Notes under the pieces: generated by a model | The model's database searches: none | Told to the model about the DNA's origin: nothing | Seen by the model: the letters and a program-made list of their open reading frames with translations, nothing else | Shown: one piece after another, positions 30,139 through 41,042 of the stretch | Numbering within the stretch: position 1 is the first letter of the stretch | How the letters are laid out: each line of letters starts with the position of its first letter | Translations under genes and position numbers: made by a program | Source of the DNA: Thiobacillus sp. | GTDB lineage: Bacteria > Pseudomonadota > Gammaproteobacteria > Burkholderiales > Thiobacillaceae | Direction: 5' to 3' | Length of the DNA: 64,000 bases | NCBI GenBank assembly: GCA_019459055.1 | Contig: JAIBEI010000050.1 | Span: 124,001-188,000 of the forward strand

Positions 30139-31713
30139 ATGACCATCGCCCCCTCGAAAATACAGCGTGCCCTCCTCTCCGTATCGGATAAAACCGGCCT
30201 TGTCGATTTCGCCCGCGCGCTCGCCGATGCCGGCGTCGAACTGCTGTCCACCGGCGGCACCGCCAAAGCCTTGCGCGATGCCGGCCTGCCGGTGATCGAT
30301 GTCAGCGAGTACACCGGCTTCCCGGAAATGCTCGACGGCCGCGTCAAGACGCTGCATCCCAAGGTGCATGCCGGCATCCTGGCGCGGCGCGATCTCGCGG
30401 ATCACGTCGCCACCATGGCCGCGCACGGCATGCCTTACATCGATCTGGTGTGCGTCAACCTGTATCCCTTCGTCGCCACGGTATCGAAGCCGCACACGCT
30501 GGACGACGCCATCGAGAACATCGACATCGGCGGCCCGGCGATGGTGCGCTCGTCGGCCAAGAACTACCACCATGTCGCCATCGTCACCGACCCCGCCGAC
30601 TACCCGGCGCTGGTTGCCGAGATGCAGGCCCACGGCGGCGCGCTGACCGACGCCACCCGCTTCAATCTGGCGAAGAAGGCCTTTACCCACACCGCGCAGT
30701 ACGACGGCCACATCAGCAACTACCTCACCGCGCTGAACGAAAACGGCGAACGCGAGACCTTCGGCGAACAACTGACGCTGCAGTTTTCCCGCGCGCAGAC
30801 CTGCCGCTACGGCGAGAATCCGCACCAGGCCGGCGCCTTCTACGTCGAGGCCAATGCGCCGGCCGGCACCATTGCGACGGCGCGGCAGATCCAGGGCAAG
30901 GAGCTGTCCTACAACAACATCGCCGACACCGACGCCGCGCTCGAATGCGTCAAGCTGTTCGATACCGCGCCCGCCTGCGTCATCGTCAAGCACGCCAACC
31001 CCTGCGGCGTCGCCTACGGCGCGGACCTGCTGGATGCCTACAACCGTGCCTACCAGACCGACCCCGAGTCGGCCTTCGGCGGCATCATCGCCTTCAATGG
31101 CCGGCTGGACGGCGCGACCGCCGCCGCCATCGTCGAGCGCCAGTTCGTCGAGGTCATCATCGCGCCCGAAGTCAGCCCCGAGGCCTCCGCCGCCGTCGCT
31201 GCGAAGAAGAACGTGCGCCTGCTCGAATGCGGAAAATGGAGCGGCGCAGTGGCCCAGCTCGACATGAAGCGCGTGGCCGGCGGCCTCTTGGTGCAGGACG
31301 CCGACATTCTTCTGCACGGCGAGCTGAGGACCGTCACCGACCGCGCGCCGACCCCACAGGAAATGGACGACCTGCTGTTCGCATGGCGCGTCGCCAAGTT
31401 CGTCAAGTCCAACGCCATCGTCTACGCGAAAGACCGCATGACCGTCGGCGTCGGCGCCGGACAGATGAGCCGCATCAACTCCGCGCGCATCGCCGCAATC
31501 AAGGCCGAGCACGCCGGCCTCGTGGTGCCCGGCTCGGTGATGGCAAGCGACGCCTTCTTCCCCTTCCGCGACGGCATCGACCAGGCTGGCGCCGCCGGCA
31601 TCAAGGCGGTGATCCAGCCCGGCGGCTCGATGCGCGACGACGAAGTCATCGCGGCAGCCAACGAGCACGGGATCGCGATGGTGTTTACCGGAACGCGGCA
31701 TTTCAGACACTGA
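30139..31713 (+). CDS. purH: Bifunctional AICAR formyltransferase/IMP cyclohydrolase
   Basis: Last two steps of purine synthesis to IMP. It is 524 residues: an N-terminal methylglyoxal-synthase-like cyclohydrolase domain ([33 protein letters not shown]), then the AICAR transformylase with [14 protein letters not shown] and a C-terminal [29 protein letters not shown]. It lies immediately after fis and is probably part of the same transcript. Confidence 0.97.
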   Translation: MTIAPSKIQRALLSVSDKTGLVDFARALADAGVELLSTGGTAKALRDAGLPVIDVSEYTGFPEMLDGRVKTLHPKVHAGILARRDLADHVATMAAHGMPYIDLVCVNLYPFVATVSKPHTLDDAIENIDIGGPAMVRSSAKNYHHVAIVTDPADYPALVAEMQAHGGALTDATRFNLAKKAFTHTAQYDGHISNYLTALNENGERETFGEQLTLQFSRAQTCRYGENPHQAGAFYVEANAPAGTIATARQIQGKELSYNNIADTDAALECVKLFDTAPACVIVKHANPCGVAYGADLLDAYNRAYQTDPESAFGGIIAFNGRLDGATAAAIVERQFVEVIIAPEVSPEASAAVAAKKNVRLLECGKWSGAVAQLDMKRVAGGLLVQDADILLHGELRTVTDRAPTPQEMDDLLFAWRVAKFVKSNAIVYAKDRMTVGVGAGQMSRINSARIAAIKAEHAGLVVPGSVMASDAFFPFRDGIDQAGAAGIKAVIQPGGSMRDDEVIAAANEHGIAMVFTGTRHFRH

Positions 31714-31715
31714 TA

Positions 31716-31790
31716 TGCCGGTGAGGCGTAAGGGGTGAGGGCATTCCGCCACCGCTTCGAGCCTTCCCTCACGCCTCACGCCTTACCATA
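31716..31790. repeat. Inverted tracts of 7-base repeats between purH and purD
   Basis: GGTGAGGCGTAAGGGGTGAGG (31721-31741) and its near complement, ending CTCACGCCTTACC (about 31768-31790), flank a 26-base spacer. The hairpin could end part of the purH transcript. The whole 100-base gap is this element plus the purD leader. Confidence 0.65.
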
Positions 31791-31813
31791 CCCATGCCCC
31801 CCCTCACACACTC

Positions 31814-33094
31814 ATGAAAATCCTTGTCATCGGCTCCGGCGGACGCGAACACGCTCTGGCGTGGAAGCTTGCGCAATCCCCCCGCGTCTCGCAGGTTTTT
31901 GTCGCGCCCGGCAACGGCGGCACGGCGACCGAGGACGGGCTCATCAATGTGCCTGTGATGGAGATTTCGTCGCTGGTTGAATTTGTCCGCCGCGACTCGA
32001 ACATTGCATTCACCGTGGTCGGTCCGGAAGCCCCGCTGGCGGCCGGTGTGGTCGACGCCTTCCGCGCCGCCGGACTAAAAATATTCGGCCCCACGCAGGC
32101 CGCCGCCCAGCTCGAAAGCTCGAAGGATTTTGCCAAGCAGTTCATGGCACGTCACAGCATTCCCACCGCGGCCTTTGGCACCTTCACCGATGCCGCCGCG
32201 GCACATGCCTACATCGACGCACACGGCGCGCCCATTGTGGTGAAGGCCGACGGGCTGGCCGCCGGCAAGGGCGTGGTCGTCGCGTCGACTGCCGCCGAGG
32301 CGCACGCCGCGGTCGACGCCATGCTCGCCGGCAACAGCATGGGGGACGCCGGCCATCGGGTGGTGATCGAGGAATGCCTCCTGGGCGAGGAAGCCAGCTT
32401 CATCGTCATGGTCGACGGCGAGCACGTGCTGGCGCTGGCCTCCAGCCAGGACCACAAGCGCCTCCTGGACGGCGACCAGGGGCCCAACACCGGCGGCATG
32501 GGCGCGTATTCGCCGGCGCCGGTGGTCACCCCGGAGCTACACGCGCGCATCATGCGCGAGGTCATCCACCCCAGCGTCGAAGGCATGGCAGCCGATGGCA
32601 TCCGCTACACCGGCTTTCTCTATGCCGGCATCATGGTGGGGGCGGACGGCGCGCCCAGGGTGCTCGAATTCAACTGCCGCATGGGCGACCCCGAAACCCA
32701 GCCGATCATGATGCGGCTGAAGTCCGACCTGGCGACCCTGCTGGAAGCCGCCGTCCACGGCAGGCTCGACCAGGTCGAGGCCGAATGGGACCGCCGCACC
32801 GCGCTCGCGGTGGTGCTGGCTGCAGCCGGCTATCCCGACGCGCCGCAAAAGGGGGCCGTCCTCAGCGCGCTGCCCGCCGCGGCCGACGACCTGCACGTCT
32901 TCCACGCCGGCACCACGGAACTGGACGGCCTGACCGTGGTCAGCGGCGGCCGCGTGCTGGCGGTGACCGCGCTCGGCGACAGCGTGCGCATGGCGCAGAA
33001 ACGCGCCTACGAAGCGGTGGCGGCCATCCACTTCGACGGCATGCAATACCGCCGCGACATCGGCTGGCGCGCGCTGGATCGCAGCAAGAAGTGA
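31814..33094 (+). CDS. purD: Phosphoribosylamine-glycine ligase
   Basis: ATP-grasp enzyme of purine synthesis (GAR synthetase), 426 residues. It has the N-terminal [15 protein letters not shown], the ATP-grasp segments [18 protein letters not shown] and [18 protein letters not shown], and a complete C-terminal domain. The purH-purD pair is common in proteobacteria. Confidence 0.97.
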   Translation: MKILVIGSGGREHALAWKLAQSPRVSQVFVAPGNGGTATEDGLINVPVMEISSLVEFVRRDSNIAFTVVGPEAPLAAGVVDAFRAAGLKIFGPTQAAAQLESSKDFAKQFMARHSIPTAAFGTFTDAAAAHAYIDAHGAPIVVKADGLAAGKGVVVASTAAEAHAAVDAMLAGNSMGDAGHRVVIEECLLGEEASFIVMVDGEHVLALASSQDHKRLLDGDQGPNTGGMGAYSPAPVVTPELHARIMREVIHPSVEGMAADGIRYTGFLYAGIMVGADGAPRVLEFNCRMGDPETQPIMMRLKSDLATLLEAAVHGRLDQVEAEWDRRTALAVVLAAAGYPDAPQKGAVLSALPAAADDLHVFHAGTTELDGLTVVSGGRVLAVTALGDSVRMAQKRAYEAVAAIHFDGMQYRRDIGWRALDRSKK

Positions 33095-33111
33095 GGCGTG
33101 AGGCGTGAGGA
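33091..33111. repeat. GTGAGGC repeats overlapping the purD stop and tsaC start
   Basis: Three units (GTGAGGC, GTGAGGC, GTGAGGA). The first contains the purD TGA, and the third supplies the GTG start codon used for tsaC. Confidence 0.7.
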
Positions 33112-33653
33112 ACGATGCGGCGGACCTGCGGGCCTGGCTGCGGCGCGGCGGCATCATCGCCTACCCGACCGAATCCTGCTACGGCCTCGGCTGCGATCCG
33201 CGCAACCCACATGCATTGCAACGGCTCATCCGGCTCAAGGGCCGCAGCACCGCCAGGGGCATGCTGTTGATCGCCGACCGTTTCAAGCGACTGAAGCCTT
33301 TTGTTCGCCCTTTGCATGCGGCCGACCTGGCGCGGATGCAGCACACCTGGCCCGGCCCCGTCACCTGGGTGGCGCCGGCCTCAAACGCCTGTCCGCCGCT
33401 GCTCACCGGCGGGCGCCCCACCATCGCGGTACGCGTCACCGCCCATCCCGTTGCGGCGCAACTCTGCCGCAGCCTCGGCATGGCGCTGGTTTCCACCAGC
33501 GCCAACAAAAGTGGCAATAAACCAGCCAAAACCGCAGCGGAATGCCGCAGAATATTCGGTGCGCGGGTGCGCGTGATCGTCGGCCGCATCGGCCGCCGCC
33601 GCCGCCCGTCCACCCTGATCGACCTTGCCACCGGAAACATCCTTCGCCCCTGA
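33105..33653 (+). CDS. tsaC: Threonylcarbamoyl-AMP synthase (YrdC/TsaC type)
   Basis: Forms threonylcarbamoyl-AMP for the universal t6A37 tRNA modification. It is 182 residues, a YrdC single-domain protein without the Sua5 C-terminal domain. [18 protein letters not shown], the [14 protein letters not shown] catalytic Lys/Arg segment and VSTSANKSG are present. The only in-frame start is the GTG at 33105 inside a 7-base repeat, just after purD. The stop overlaps the hemF start by one base. Confidence 0.92.
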   Translation: MRNDAADLRAWLRRGGIIAYPTESCYGLGCDPRNPHALQRLIRLKGRSTARGMLLIADRFKRLKPFVRPLHAADLARMQHTWPGPVTWVAPASNACPPLLTGGRPTIAVRVTAHPVAAQLCRSLGMALVSTSANKSGNKPAKTAAECRRIFGARVRVIVGRIGRRRRPSTLIDLATGNILRP

Positions 33654-34567
33654 TGCCTGCCAACACCTTCGATACCGCAATCGTCAGAACCTGGCTGCTC
33701 GACCTGCAGGCGCGCATCGTCGCCGCGCTTGAAACCGCCGACGGCCTGCCTTTCCGCACCGATGCCTGGGAGCGCCCCGAAGGCGGCGGCGGCATTTCGC
33801 GGCTGATCGAAGAGGGAAACGTGCTGGAGCGCGGCGGGGTGAACTTCTCGCACGTGCTCGGCAGCCGGCTGCCGCCATCGGCCAGCGCGCATCGGCCAGA
33901 ACTTGCCGGGCGGCGCTGGGAGGCGATGGGGGTGTCGCTGGTGCTGCACCCGCGCAACCCCTACGCGCCGACGGTGCACATGAACGTGCGCTGCTTCGTC
34001 GCGATGAAGGACGGCGAAGCGCCGGTGTGGTGGTTCGGCGGCGGCATGGATCTCACGCCCTACTACGGCTTCGAGGATGACGCGCGCCACTTTCACGCCA
34101 CCTGCAGGAACGCGCTCGACCCCTTCGGCACCGACCTGCATCCGCGCTTCAAGGACGGGTGCGACCGCTACTTCTTCCTCAAGCACCGCAACGAGCCGCG
34201 CGGCATCGGCGGCGTGTTCTTCGACGACTTCGCCGAAGGCGGCTTCGAGCACGCGTTCGCCATGACCCAAAGCGTGGGCGACGCCTTCCTCGGCGCCTAC
34301 CTGCCCATCCTTCAGCGCCGCCGCGACACCGCCTACGGCGAGCGCGAGCGAGATTTCCAGGCCTACCGGCGCGGGCGCTACGTCGAATTCAACCTGGTGT
34401 ATGATCGCGGCACGCTGTTCGGCCTGCAGTCGGGCGGGCGCACCGAGTCGATCCTGATGTCGCTGCCGCCGGTCGTGAAATGGCGCTACGACTGGCACCC
34501 GGAACCGGGCACGCCAGAGGCGGCGTTGTACACCGATTTCCTGATCGCGCGCGACTGGCATGAATAA
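33653..34567 (+). CDS. hemF: Oxygen-dependent coproporphyrinogen III oxidase
   Basis: Oxidative decarboxylation of coproporphyrinogen III to protoporphyrinogen IX using O2, which indicates aerobic heme synthesis. It is 304 residues, with the strongly conserved [37 protein letters not shown] and [19 protein letters not shown]. It is coupled to tsaC (TGATG) and overlaps the next gene by 8 bases. Confidence 0.97.
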   Translation: MPANTFDTAIVRTWLLDLQARIVAALETADGLPFRTDAWERPEGGGGISRLIEEGNVLERGGVNFSHVLGSRLPPSASAHRPELAGRRWEAMGVSLVLHPRNPYAPTVHMNVRCFVAMKDGEAPVWWFGGGMDLTPYYGFEDDARHFHATCRNALDPFGTDLHPRFKDGCDRYFFLKHRNEPRGIGGVFFDDFAEGGFEHAFAMTQSVGDAFLGAYLPILQRRRDTAYGERERDFQAYRRGRYVEFNLVYDRGTLFGLQSGGRTESILMSLPPVVKWRYDWHPEPGTPEAALYTDFLIARDWHE

Positions 34568-37500
34568 AATCCCGCGTCGCATCCTCATCGGCATTGGCAT
34601 CCTGCTGCTGGTCGTCGGCCTGATCGGGCTCGTCGCCTGGGAGGTGCTGTCGTCCGCGCTGGAAGCGAAATATCTCGCCCAGGCGGCGCAGAAGATGACC
34701 TGGCAAATCCGGCCGGGGCCGTCCGGTCGAATTCGCTACCCCGGCCAGGGGCCGTATGACGTACGCCTCGGCTACAGCAAGCTGCCGGATTATCTGGCAC
34801 GGCTGGAGAAGGCTGGCTGGCAGATCGACCAGCAGGCCAGGATCAGTATCCGAATGGCACGGGCGGCCGACCTCGGCCTGTTCCTGCCCTATCACGAAAA
34901 GAACCAGGCCGGCCTCAGCCTGGTCGACAGCAACGACAAGCCGCTGTACCAGGCGAAATATCCGACACGCGGCTATAGCCGCTTTGAGGACATTCCCCCG
35001 GTACTGGTGAACGCGCTGCTCCACATCGAGAACCGCGAGTTGCTGACCGAGCAGTACCCCACCCGCAACCCGGCGGTGGAATGGAGCCGCCTGGCGCAAG
35101 CCCTGCTCGAAAAGGGCATCAGCCTGGTCGACCGCAATCGCAATGTGCCGGGCGGCAGCACCCTGCCGACGCAGATCGAGAAATACCGCCACTCGCCCGA
35201 GGGCCTCACCACCAGCATGGGCGAGAAACTCCGGCAGATGGGCACCGCCAGCCTGCGCGCCTACCTGAACGGGCCCAACACGCTTGAAATGCGGCGCGAA
35301 ACCGTGACCGCCTACCTCAACACCGTGCCGCTGGCGGCCGCGCCGCGCTATGGCGAAGTCAACGGTATCGGCGACGGCCTGTGGGCGTGGTACGGCCTCG
35401 ATTTCGACAAAGTCAACCGCATCCTGGCCAAGCCGCCGCGCGGCAAGGACGCCGCCTATGCCAGCATGCTCAAGCACACGCTGTCGCTGATCGTTGCCGA
35501 ACGCCGTCCGTCGTATTACCTCGCTGCCAACCGCAAGGCCCTGGATGCGCTGACCGACGACCACCTTGCTCTGCTGGCCAGTGCCGAACTGATTCCGCGC
35601 GAGTTGGCCGAGCAGGCCAAGCAGGTCGTGTTGCGCACGACCAGTCAGCGCGTCGACCCGCCGCCGCCCCGTTTTGTCGAGCAGAAAGCCGCCAATGCGC
35701 AGCGCATCCGCGTCGCCGCGCTACTGGGCGAGCGGCGCCTGTATGACCTCGACCGGCTCGACCTGCAAGTCGTCACCACCATCGACCAGCCGGCGCAAAA
35801 AATCGTCAGCGCCTATCTGCAAAGCCTGGCCAAGCCCGAAGCCGCCGCCGCATCGGGCCTGATCGGGCATCGTCTCCTGCAACCCGAAAACCCGCTGGCC
35901 AATGTGATCTACAGCTTCACGCTGTACGAAAGAACGCCTTCCGGCAATCTTCTGCGCATCCAGGCGGACAACCTCAACCAGCCGTTCGACATCAACAGCC
36001 AGGCACGCCTGGACCTCGGTTCCACCGCCAAGCTGCGCACCCTGGTGACCTATCTGGAAATCATTGCACGGCTGCACGCCGACTACCGTTCGCTCGATGC
36101 CGCAACGCTCAAGCAGAAGGCGCAGCCACAGCGCGACGTTCTGGCCCAATGGGTGGCCGCGCGGCTGCTGAGCCAGCCCGACATCGCGCTGGGCGATCTG
36201 CTCAACGGCGCAATGAGCCGTCGCTATTCCGCCTCGCCGGAAACCTTCTTCACCGGCGGGGGCCTGCACAACTTCGCCAACTTCGACGTCAAGGACAACG
36301 ACCGCGTGATGGACGTGTCGGAGGCCACGCGTAACTCGGTCAACCTGGTGTTCATCCGCATCATGCGCGACATCGTCCGCCATTACGCCAGCAGCACCCC
36401 GGGGGCGGCGGCACGAATCATGGACGACGCCAGCAATCCGCTGCGGGAAAGCTATCTTGCCCGCTTCGTCGACCAGGAAGGCCGCGTCTTCACCAACCGT
36501 TTTTACCAGCGCCACAAAAAACGCACGCCGGCACAAATGGCCGAGGACCTGTACGCGCGCGCCCGCCTCAACCCCCGCCGCTTCACCTCGGTGTACCGCT
36601 ATCTGGAACCGCGGGCGAGTTTCAAAGCCTATGTCAGCGCGTTGCACGAGCAGGTGCCCGCCAGCGCCAGCCTGAGCCAGAAAACGCTCGAGTCGCTGTA
36701 CGAAACCAATGCCCCGGATGCCTACAGCCTGACCGACCGAGGCTATCTCACACAGATCCATCCGCTCGAATTGTGGGTGGTGAAAACCCTGCGCGCCGCG
36801 CCGAAAACCGACCTCGGCGGCCTGTACGAATCCGGCACCGGGGTGCGTCTCGAAGTCTATGAATGGCTATTCAAGACCAGCCGCAAGAATGCGCAGGACA
36901 TTCGCATCCAGTCGCTGCTGGAAGTGGAGGCCTTCGACCGCCTGCTGGTCGACTGGAAGCGCCTCGGCTACCCATTCGACAACATCACGCCATCCTACGC
37001 CACCTCGATCGGCAGCTCCGGCGACCGTCCCGCGGCGCTGGCCGAGCTGATGGGCATTCTGGTCAACGACGGAATGCGCGTGCCGATGGTGAGCCTGAGC
37101 GGTCTGCGCTTCGCCGCCAACACGCCCTACGACACGCGGCTCTCGCCCAAACCGCCCAAGGGCCAACGGCTGATGCCCGCCGAAGTCGCGCAGACGGTGC
37201 GCCGCGCGCTGGCCCAGGTGGTGGAAACGGGAACCGCTGTCCGTCTGGCCGGCGCACTCAAGGACTCAGCCGGCCAGCCGCTCACCATGGGTGGCAAGAC
37301 CGGCACCGGCGACCACCGTTTCGAACGCTATGGCAAGGCCGGCCAACTGCTCGAATCGCGCGTGGTCAACCGCACCGCCACTTTCGTGTTCTACCTGGGC
37401 GACCACCACTTCGGCACGCTGACCGCACTGGTTCAGGGCGAGCAGGCCGGGCAGTTCGGCTTCACCAGTTCACTCACTGCGCAGATCCTGAAAACCTTGT

Positions 37501-37766
37501 TGCCACAGCTGAAGCCACTTCTGAATCTGCAACCGTCGGCGCCACCCAGGGTTGCCGCCGACGCGGCGGCCGAGCCCCTGCCCGCCGTTGTTGTGCCGCC
37601 CAGGCCACAAGCGCCTGCACAGGAAAAACCCGACGGCTCGACCAGCCAGGCCGACCCTCCGGTCAAACAACCCGCGCCGTCTCAGGGCGGCTTCCCCGAG
37701 GATCTTGAACCCAGCGTGGTGCTGCCGGTCCCACTTATGCCCGAACCGGCCCTCCCGGCGCCGTGA
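34560..37766 (+). CDS. Large membrane-anchored penicillin-binding/transglycosylase-like protein
   Basis: 1068 residues: one N-terminal membrane helix (about 8-29, [18 protein letters not shown]), a GT51-like peptidoglycan glycosyltransferase region (about 120-340) and a transpeptidase-like domain. The transpeptidase SxxK motif is STAK at about 488-491 and the KTG motif is at about 913 (GGKTGTGDH). The GT51 motifs are unusual: IENREL and [12 protein letters not shown] replace the common EDxxFxxHxG and GGSTITQQ. A Pro-rich tail (about 975-1068) ends the chain. It is about 250 residues longer than typical class A PBPs. Whether the glycosyltransferase is active is uncertain. Confidence 0.82.
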   Translation: MNKIPRRILIGIGILLLVVGLIGLVAWEVLSSALEAKYLAQAAQKMTWQIRPGPSGRIRYPGQGPYDVRLGYSKLPDYLARLEKAGWQIDQQARISIRMARAADLGLFLPYHEKNQAGLSLVDSNDKPLYQAKYPTRGYSRFEDIPPVLVNALLHIENRELLTEQYPTRNPAVEWSRLAQALLEKGISLVDRNRNVPGGSTLPTQIEKYRHSPEGLTTSMGEKLRQMGTASLRAYLNGPNTLEMRRETVTAYLNTVPLAAAPRYGEVNGIGDGLWAWYGLDFDKVNRILAKPPRGKDAAYASMLKHTLSLIVAERRPSYYLAANRKALDALTDDHLALLASAELIPRELAEQAKQVVLRTTSQRVDPPPPRFVEQKAANAQRIRVAALLGERRLYDLDRLDLQVVTTIDQPAQKIVSAYLQSLAKPEAAAASGLIGHRLLQPENPLANVIYSFTLYERTPSGNLLRIQADNLNQPFDINSQARLDLGSTAKLRTLVTYLEIIARLHADYRSLDAATLKQKAQPQRDVLAQWVAARLLSQPDIALGDLLNGAMSRRYSASPETFFTGGGLHNFANFDVKDNDRVMDVSEATRNSVNLVFIRIMRDIVRHYASSTPGAAARIMDDASNPLRESYLARFVDQEGRVFTNRFYQRHKKRTPAQMAEDLYARARLNPRRFTSVYRYLEPRASFKAYVSALHEQVPASASLSQKTLESLYETNAPDAYSLTDRGYLTQIHPLELWVVKTLRAAPKTDLGGLYESGTGVRLEVYEWLFKTSRKNAQDIRIQSLLEVEAFDRLLVDWKRLGYPFDNITPSYATSIGSSGDRPAALAELMGILVNDGMRVPMVSLSGLRFAANTPYDTRLSPKPPKGQRLMPAEVAQTVRRALAQVVETGTAVRLAGALKDSAGQPLTMGGKTGTGDHRFERYGKAGQLLESRVVNRTATFVFYLGDHHFGTLTALVQGEQAGQFGFTSSLTAQILKTLLPQLKPLLNLQPSAPPRVAADAAAEPLPAVVVPPRPQAPAQEKPDGSTSQADPPVKQPAPSQGGFPEDLEPSVVLPVPLMPEPALPAP

Positions 37767-37817
37767 CGCCCGGCAGGAGATTGCGTACAAATCGGATATG
37801 CTGAAGACGGATTCCCC

Positions 37818-39017
37818 ATGAATGACATCCACCCCCTGATCCGGCACGCCCCCGCCGACGCCGGCAATGACAGCATCCCGGCGTTGCGGGTGCTGTCGGA
37901 AATCACCACCAGCCTGTCCTCCGACGCCAATGTCGAGCAGTTGCTGGGGCGTTTCCTGTCGACCATGATCCGCCTGGCCGGCGCGCAGGCAGGTGCGGTG
38001 CGCGTCATCACCGACGATCGCACCCACCTGCGGCTGATCGGATCGGTGGGGCTGCCGCCCGACCTGGTCGAGCACGAAAGCATCGTCAGCGTTGATTGCG
38101 GCGTGTGCGGCAAGGCCGCGCGCGAAGTGACGGTAAGCAGCTGGAACAACGTCGCCTACTGCAAGCGCCAGGCCAACGACGCCTATTTCAGCGACACCTG
38201 CAACACCGTGGTGGCAGTGCCGCTGATGCACAAAAACCAGGTCATGGGGGTCTACAACCTGTTCATGGAGGAAGGCAAGGCCGTTCCCGAGGACGTGCGC
38301 CTGTTGTTCCGCTCGATCAGCGAGCACCTCGGAATCGCGCTGGAAAACGCGCGGCTGACCCGCGAAAACATGCGCATCTCGCTGATGAACGAACGCCAGA
38401 TGCTGGCCAACCAGATCCACGATTCGCTGGCGCAGACGCTGGCCTACGCCAAGATGCGGCTCACTGTTTTGAGCGACGCCATGCGCCACGAGGACTACCC
38501 CAAGGCGAACCGCTATCTCGGCGATGTCGAGGAAGCCGTCGACCTCGCGTACGCCGATCTGCGCGACCTCATCACCCAGTACCGCGACCGCATCAACCCG
38601 CGCGGGCTGGTGCCGGCGATCCAGGAACTCGCCAAGAGCTTCCGCAAGAAGGCCAATGCCGACGTCGACTTCCTCAACCTGGTGCAGGACGTGTCGCTCA
38701 CGCCCGACGAGGAAATCCAGGTCTTCCACATCATCCAGGAATCGCTCTACAACATCGCCAAGCACGCCCGCGCGCGCCACGTCGTCATCACCTTCGACCT
38801 CGAAAATGGCCAGTACATCGTCAACGTCGCCGACGACGGCGTCGGCGTGCAGAAAAAGAACGACGAATCGTCCACCATGGGCAAGAGCTTCGGCCTCACC
38901 ATCATGCGCGAGCGTGCCGCCCGGCTGAACGGCAAGCTCATCGTGGAGTCCCGCCCCGCCGGCGGCACCGTCATCCGCCTCGTCTTCCCCCAGCGCAAAT
39001 CCGAGCACACCGCATGA
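37818..39017 (+). CDS. Soluble NarX-type sensor histidine kinase with a four-cysteine GAF domain
   Basis: 399 residues without membrane segments. A GAF-like domain (about 25-175) carries Cys94, Cys97, Cys115 and Cys128, in a C-x2-C-x17-C-x12-C pattern. A HisKA_3 dimerisation segment follows (QIHDSLAQTLAYAK, phospho-acceptor His201), then an HATPase domain (IIQESLYNIAKHARA, NVADDGVGV, GLTIMRERAARLNG). It is coupled to a NarL-type regulator by an ATGA overlap. The cysteines suggest a metal or Fe-S redox sensor, by analogy with NreB, where the cluster sits in a PAS domain. The signal is not known. Confidence 0.87.
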   Translation: MNDIHPLIRHAPADAGNDSIPALRVLSEITTSLSSDANVEQLLGRFLSTMIRLAGAQAGAVRVITDDRTHLRLIGSVGLPPDLVEHESIVSVDCGVCGKAAREVTVSSWNNVAYCKRQANDAYFSDTCNTVVAVPLMHKNQVMGVYNLFMEEGKAVPEDVRLLFRSISEHLGIALENARLTRENMRISLMNERQMLANQIHDSLAQTLAYAKMRLTVLSDAMRHEDYPKANRYLGDVEEAVDLAYADLRDLITQYRDRINPRGLVPAIQELAKSFRKKANADVDFLNLVQDVSLTPDEEIQVFHIIQESLYNIAKHARARHVVITFDLENGQYIVNVADDGVGVQKKNDESSTMGKSFGLTIMRERAARLNGKLIVESRPAGGTVIRLVFPQRKSEHTA

Positions 39018-39679
39018 GCCTCACCCGCATCATCCTCGTCGACGATCACACCTTGTTCCGCAAGGGCCTGGCCGAACTGCTCGAGCAGAGCGGCGAGATC
39101 GAGGTCACCGCCTTCACCGGCAATCCCGACGAAGTCGGGATGCTGCTGCGGGCGCATCGCCCCGACGTCCTGATCCTCGACCTCAACATGCCCGGCACCG
39201 ACGGCATCACCCTGATGCAGCAGCTGCGCGCCGACGGCTTCGAGCTGCCGGTGCTGATCCTCACCCTCTCCGAAGCCGAGGACGACCTCGCCCGGGCCCT
39301 GCGCGCCGGCGCCAACGGCTATCTGTTGAAGAGCATGGAACCCGACGAAGTGGTCGACGCCATCCTGCGCGCCCAGCGCGGCGAAACCGTCGTCGCCCCC
39401 GCGATGACCGCCAAGCTCGTCAATCTGTACGACCAGAAGGGCCAGGACTCGACTTCCCTGCTCGACGCGCTGACTCCGCGCGAACGCGAAATCCTCTCCC
39501 ATCTGTCGCGCGGCGAGAGCAACAAGGCCATTGCCCGCAACCTGGACATCAGCCACGACACCGTCAAGCTGCACGTGCGCCACATCCTCGCCAAGCTGAA
39601 CCTGTCGTCGCGGGTGGAAGCGGCGGTATTCGCGGTGGAGCACCGGGTGGCGCCGGGGGGGCGCGGCGAGGGAAGATAA
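39014..39679 (+). CDS. NarL/FixJ-family response regulator
   Basis: 221 residues. The receiver domain has the acidic pair VDDH (10-12), the phosphorylation site Asp56 (LILDLNMPGTDG) and Lys105 (YLLKSM). A C-terminal LuxR-type helix-turn-helix follows (LTPREREILSHLSRGESNKAIARNL). It is the cognate partner of the preceding kinase. Its targets are not in evidence; nitrate/oxygen control is inferred only from the NarX-NarL resemblance. Confidence 0.93.
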   Translation: MSLTRIILVDDHTLFRKGLAELLEQSGEIEVTAFTGNPDEVGMLLRAHRPDVLILDLNMPGTDGITLMQQLRADGFELPVLILTLSEAEDDLARALRAGANGYLLKSMEPDEVVDAILRAQRGETVVAPAMTAKLVNLYDQKGQDSTSLLDALTPREREILSHLSRGESNKAIARNLDISHDTVKLHVRHILAKLNLSSRVEAAVFAVEHRVAPGGRGEGR

Positions 39680-39766
39680 GCTTTACCTTGGAATTCCTTG
39701 CCTATCACGCCCGCAAGCGGGAGTGTGACGCATGTCAGATGCTGTGGCCTGAATAAGGAGGTCGAT

Positions 39767-40180
39767 ATGTACACAGGGGGTTGTCTGTGCGGCTCCGTCC
39801 GATTCGCGATCCAGGGGCCGATCCGCAACATCGTGTACTGCCATTGTTCCCGCTGCCGGAAGGCGCAAGGCAGCGCCTTCGCCACCAATGGCATTGTGCG
39901 CGCCAACGAGTTCACGCTCCTCTCCGGCGCCGAGCTCCTCACCGGCTATGAATCGTCGCCCGGACAGACCAAGTACTTCTGCAAGACATGTGGATCCCCG
40001 ATCCTGAGTCGAACCGAATCGCTGCCGGAGCAGGTGCGCGTACGGCTCGGTACCATCGACTCCGATATTGTGGAACGGCCCACGGCACATATTTTTGCAA
40101 GCTCCAAGGCCAACTGGGAAGAGATCTCCGATGACCTGCCGCAATATGAAGGCTATGAGCCAAACCGGGGCGCATTCTAG
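39767..40180 (+). CDS. GFA-family (glutathione-dependent formaldehyde-activating-like) protein
   Basis: 137 residues after an excellent AAGGAG ribosome-binding site. The zinc-binding cysteines of the GFA/CENP-V fold are all present: GGCLCGSVRF, YCHCSRCRKAQGS and FCKTCGSP. Many members have no proven activity. The stop codon TAG lies inside the CTAG target site of the adjacent MITE; the empty site would also read TAG, so the protein end is unaffected. Confidence 0.85.
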   Translation: MYTGGCLCGSVRFAIQGPIRNIVYCHCSRCRKAQGSAFATNGIVRANEFTLLSGAELLTGYESSPGQTKYFCKTCGSPILSRTESLPEQVRVRLGTIDSDIVERPTAHIFASSKANWEEISDDLPQYEGYEPNRGAF

Positions 40181-40343
40181 TGTCGTGAATCAGAAATATC
40201 TGAAACCTAAAACGGCGTCTTTTTCCGCATGACGGCGTTGCTCGTCGTTGCCATAGTCCGGGCTATGTCGCCTCCTCGCGCCTTGCCCTGCGAAAAAATC
40301 CATCCGTTTTATTTGTCCCGCTATTTCTGATTCACGACACTAG
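40177..40343. mobile_element. MITE with 18-bp perfect terminal inverted repeats and CTAG target duplication
   Basis: 167 bases including the CTAG copies at each end (40177-40180 and 40340-40343). The termini TGTCGTGAATCAGAAATA and TATTTCTGATTCACGACA are exact complements. The inside also folds back (AAAACGG with CCGTTTT; TTTTTCCGCA with TGCGAAAAAA) and has no coding capacity. A CTAG duplication is the IS5-family preference (YTAR). The rest of the 359-base gap (40344-40539) holds nothing recognisable before the phnA-like leader. Confidence 0.85.
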
Positions 40344-40539
40344 CAGCCACTTCGAGTCGGGCAGCATGCGTCGCCGGACACCAGGCAGACGCAGCCCGAT
40401 CCATCTCCGCGAGGCCCTCGATTTTGAGCGGCACGGCTACAGCTTTAGAATTGTGCCCCCTCCATCGCTTCCAGCCGGCGCACCGCGCGCGTCCGCCCGG
40501 CGGAAGCATGGCCGCTCGCGCACACACCAAAGGATCATC

Positions 40540-40878
40540 ATGAGCAGCCTCCCCCCATGCCCGAAATGCGGCTCCGAATTCACCTACGAAGACGGCGACC
40601 AGTATGTCTGTCCGGAATGCGCACAGGAGTGGCCGAAGAACGCGGCGGAGAGCGTCGAGCAGGCTCGCGTGGTGCGCGACGCCAACGGCAACGAACTGCA
40701 CGACGGCGACACGGTCACCGTGATCAAGGATCTGAAGGTGAAGGGGTCGTCGTCGATGGTGAAGGTCGGGACCAAGGTCAAGAACATTCGCCTGGTCGAG
40801 GGCGACCACGATATCGACTGCAAGATCGAAGGTATCGGCGCCATGGGCCTGAAGTCGGAATTCGTGAGGAAGGCGTAG
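40540..40878 (+). CDS. PhnA/YjdM-family zinc-ribbon protein
   Basis: 112 residues from the ATG at 40540 (AAAGGATC upstream). An N-terminal zinc ribbon [21 protein letters not shown] is followed by an SH3-like domain ([28 protein letters not shown]). Although the family is named for phosphonate use, E. coli YjdM is not needed for that and its function is unknown. No phn genes are nearby. Confidence 0.88.
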   Translation: MSSLPPCPKCGSEFTYEDGDQYVCPECAQEWPKNAAESVEQARVVRDANGNELHDGDTVTVIKDLKVKGSSSMVKVGTKVKNIRLVEGDHDIDCKIEGIGAMGLKSEFVRKA

Positions 40879-40936
40879 GGACGCGCTGCATCGTCGTCAC
40901 CCCGACGGTACACGGTTGTTACAGCTTTAGTTTTTT

Positions 40937-40962
40937 ACAACCGCGTACCTCTTGCGGGTGAA
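40937..40962 (-). repeat. Repeat family B, copy 2
   Basis: Minus strand reads TTCACCCGCAAGAGGTACGC then GGTTGT. It lies in the 164-base gap after the phnA-like gene. Confidence 0.55.
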
Positions 40963-40992
40963 GGCCGGGGTCCAGGCATCTACTTTGGCTGG

Positions 40993-41012
40993 ATTCCGGC
41001 ATACACCGGAAT
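40993..41012. repeat. Short palindrome ATTCCGG-CATACA-CCGGAAT
   Basis: A 7-bp stem with a 6-base loop, of the ATTCCxG...CxGGAAT type dispersed in many betaproteobacterial genomes. It may also act as a transcription stop between the convergent phnA-like and DHOD-like genes. Confidence 0.5.
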
Positions 41013-41042
41013 GATAAATATGGTGCCCCGCCCCGTACCTCC

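Noticed and set aside
31716-31790. A purine riboswitch or PurR-type leader between purH and purD
   Set aside because: The fold comes from heptamer repeats that recur in unrelated places; no conserved aptamer core was seen.
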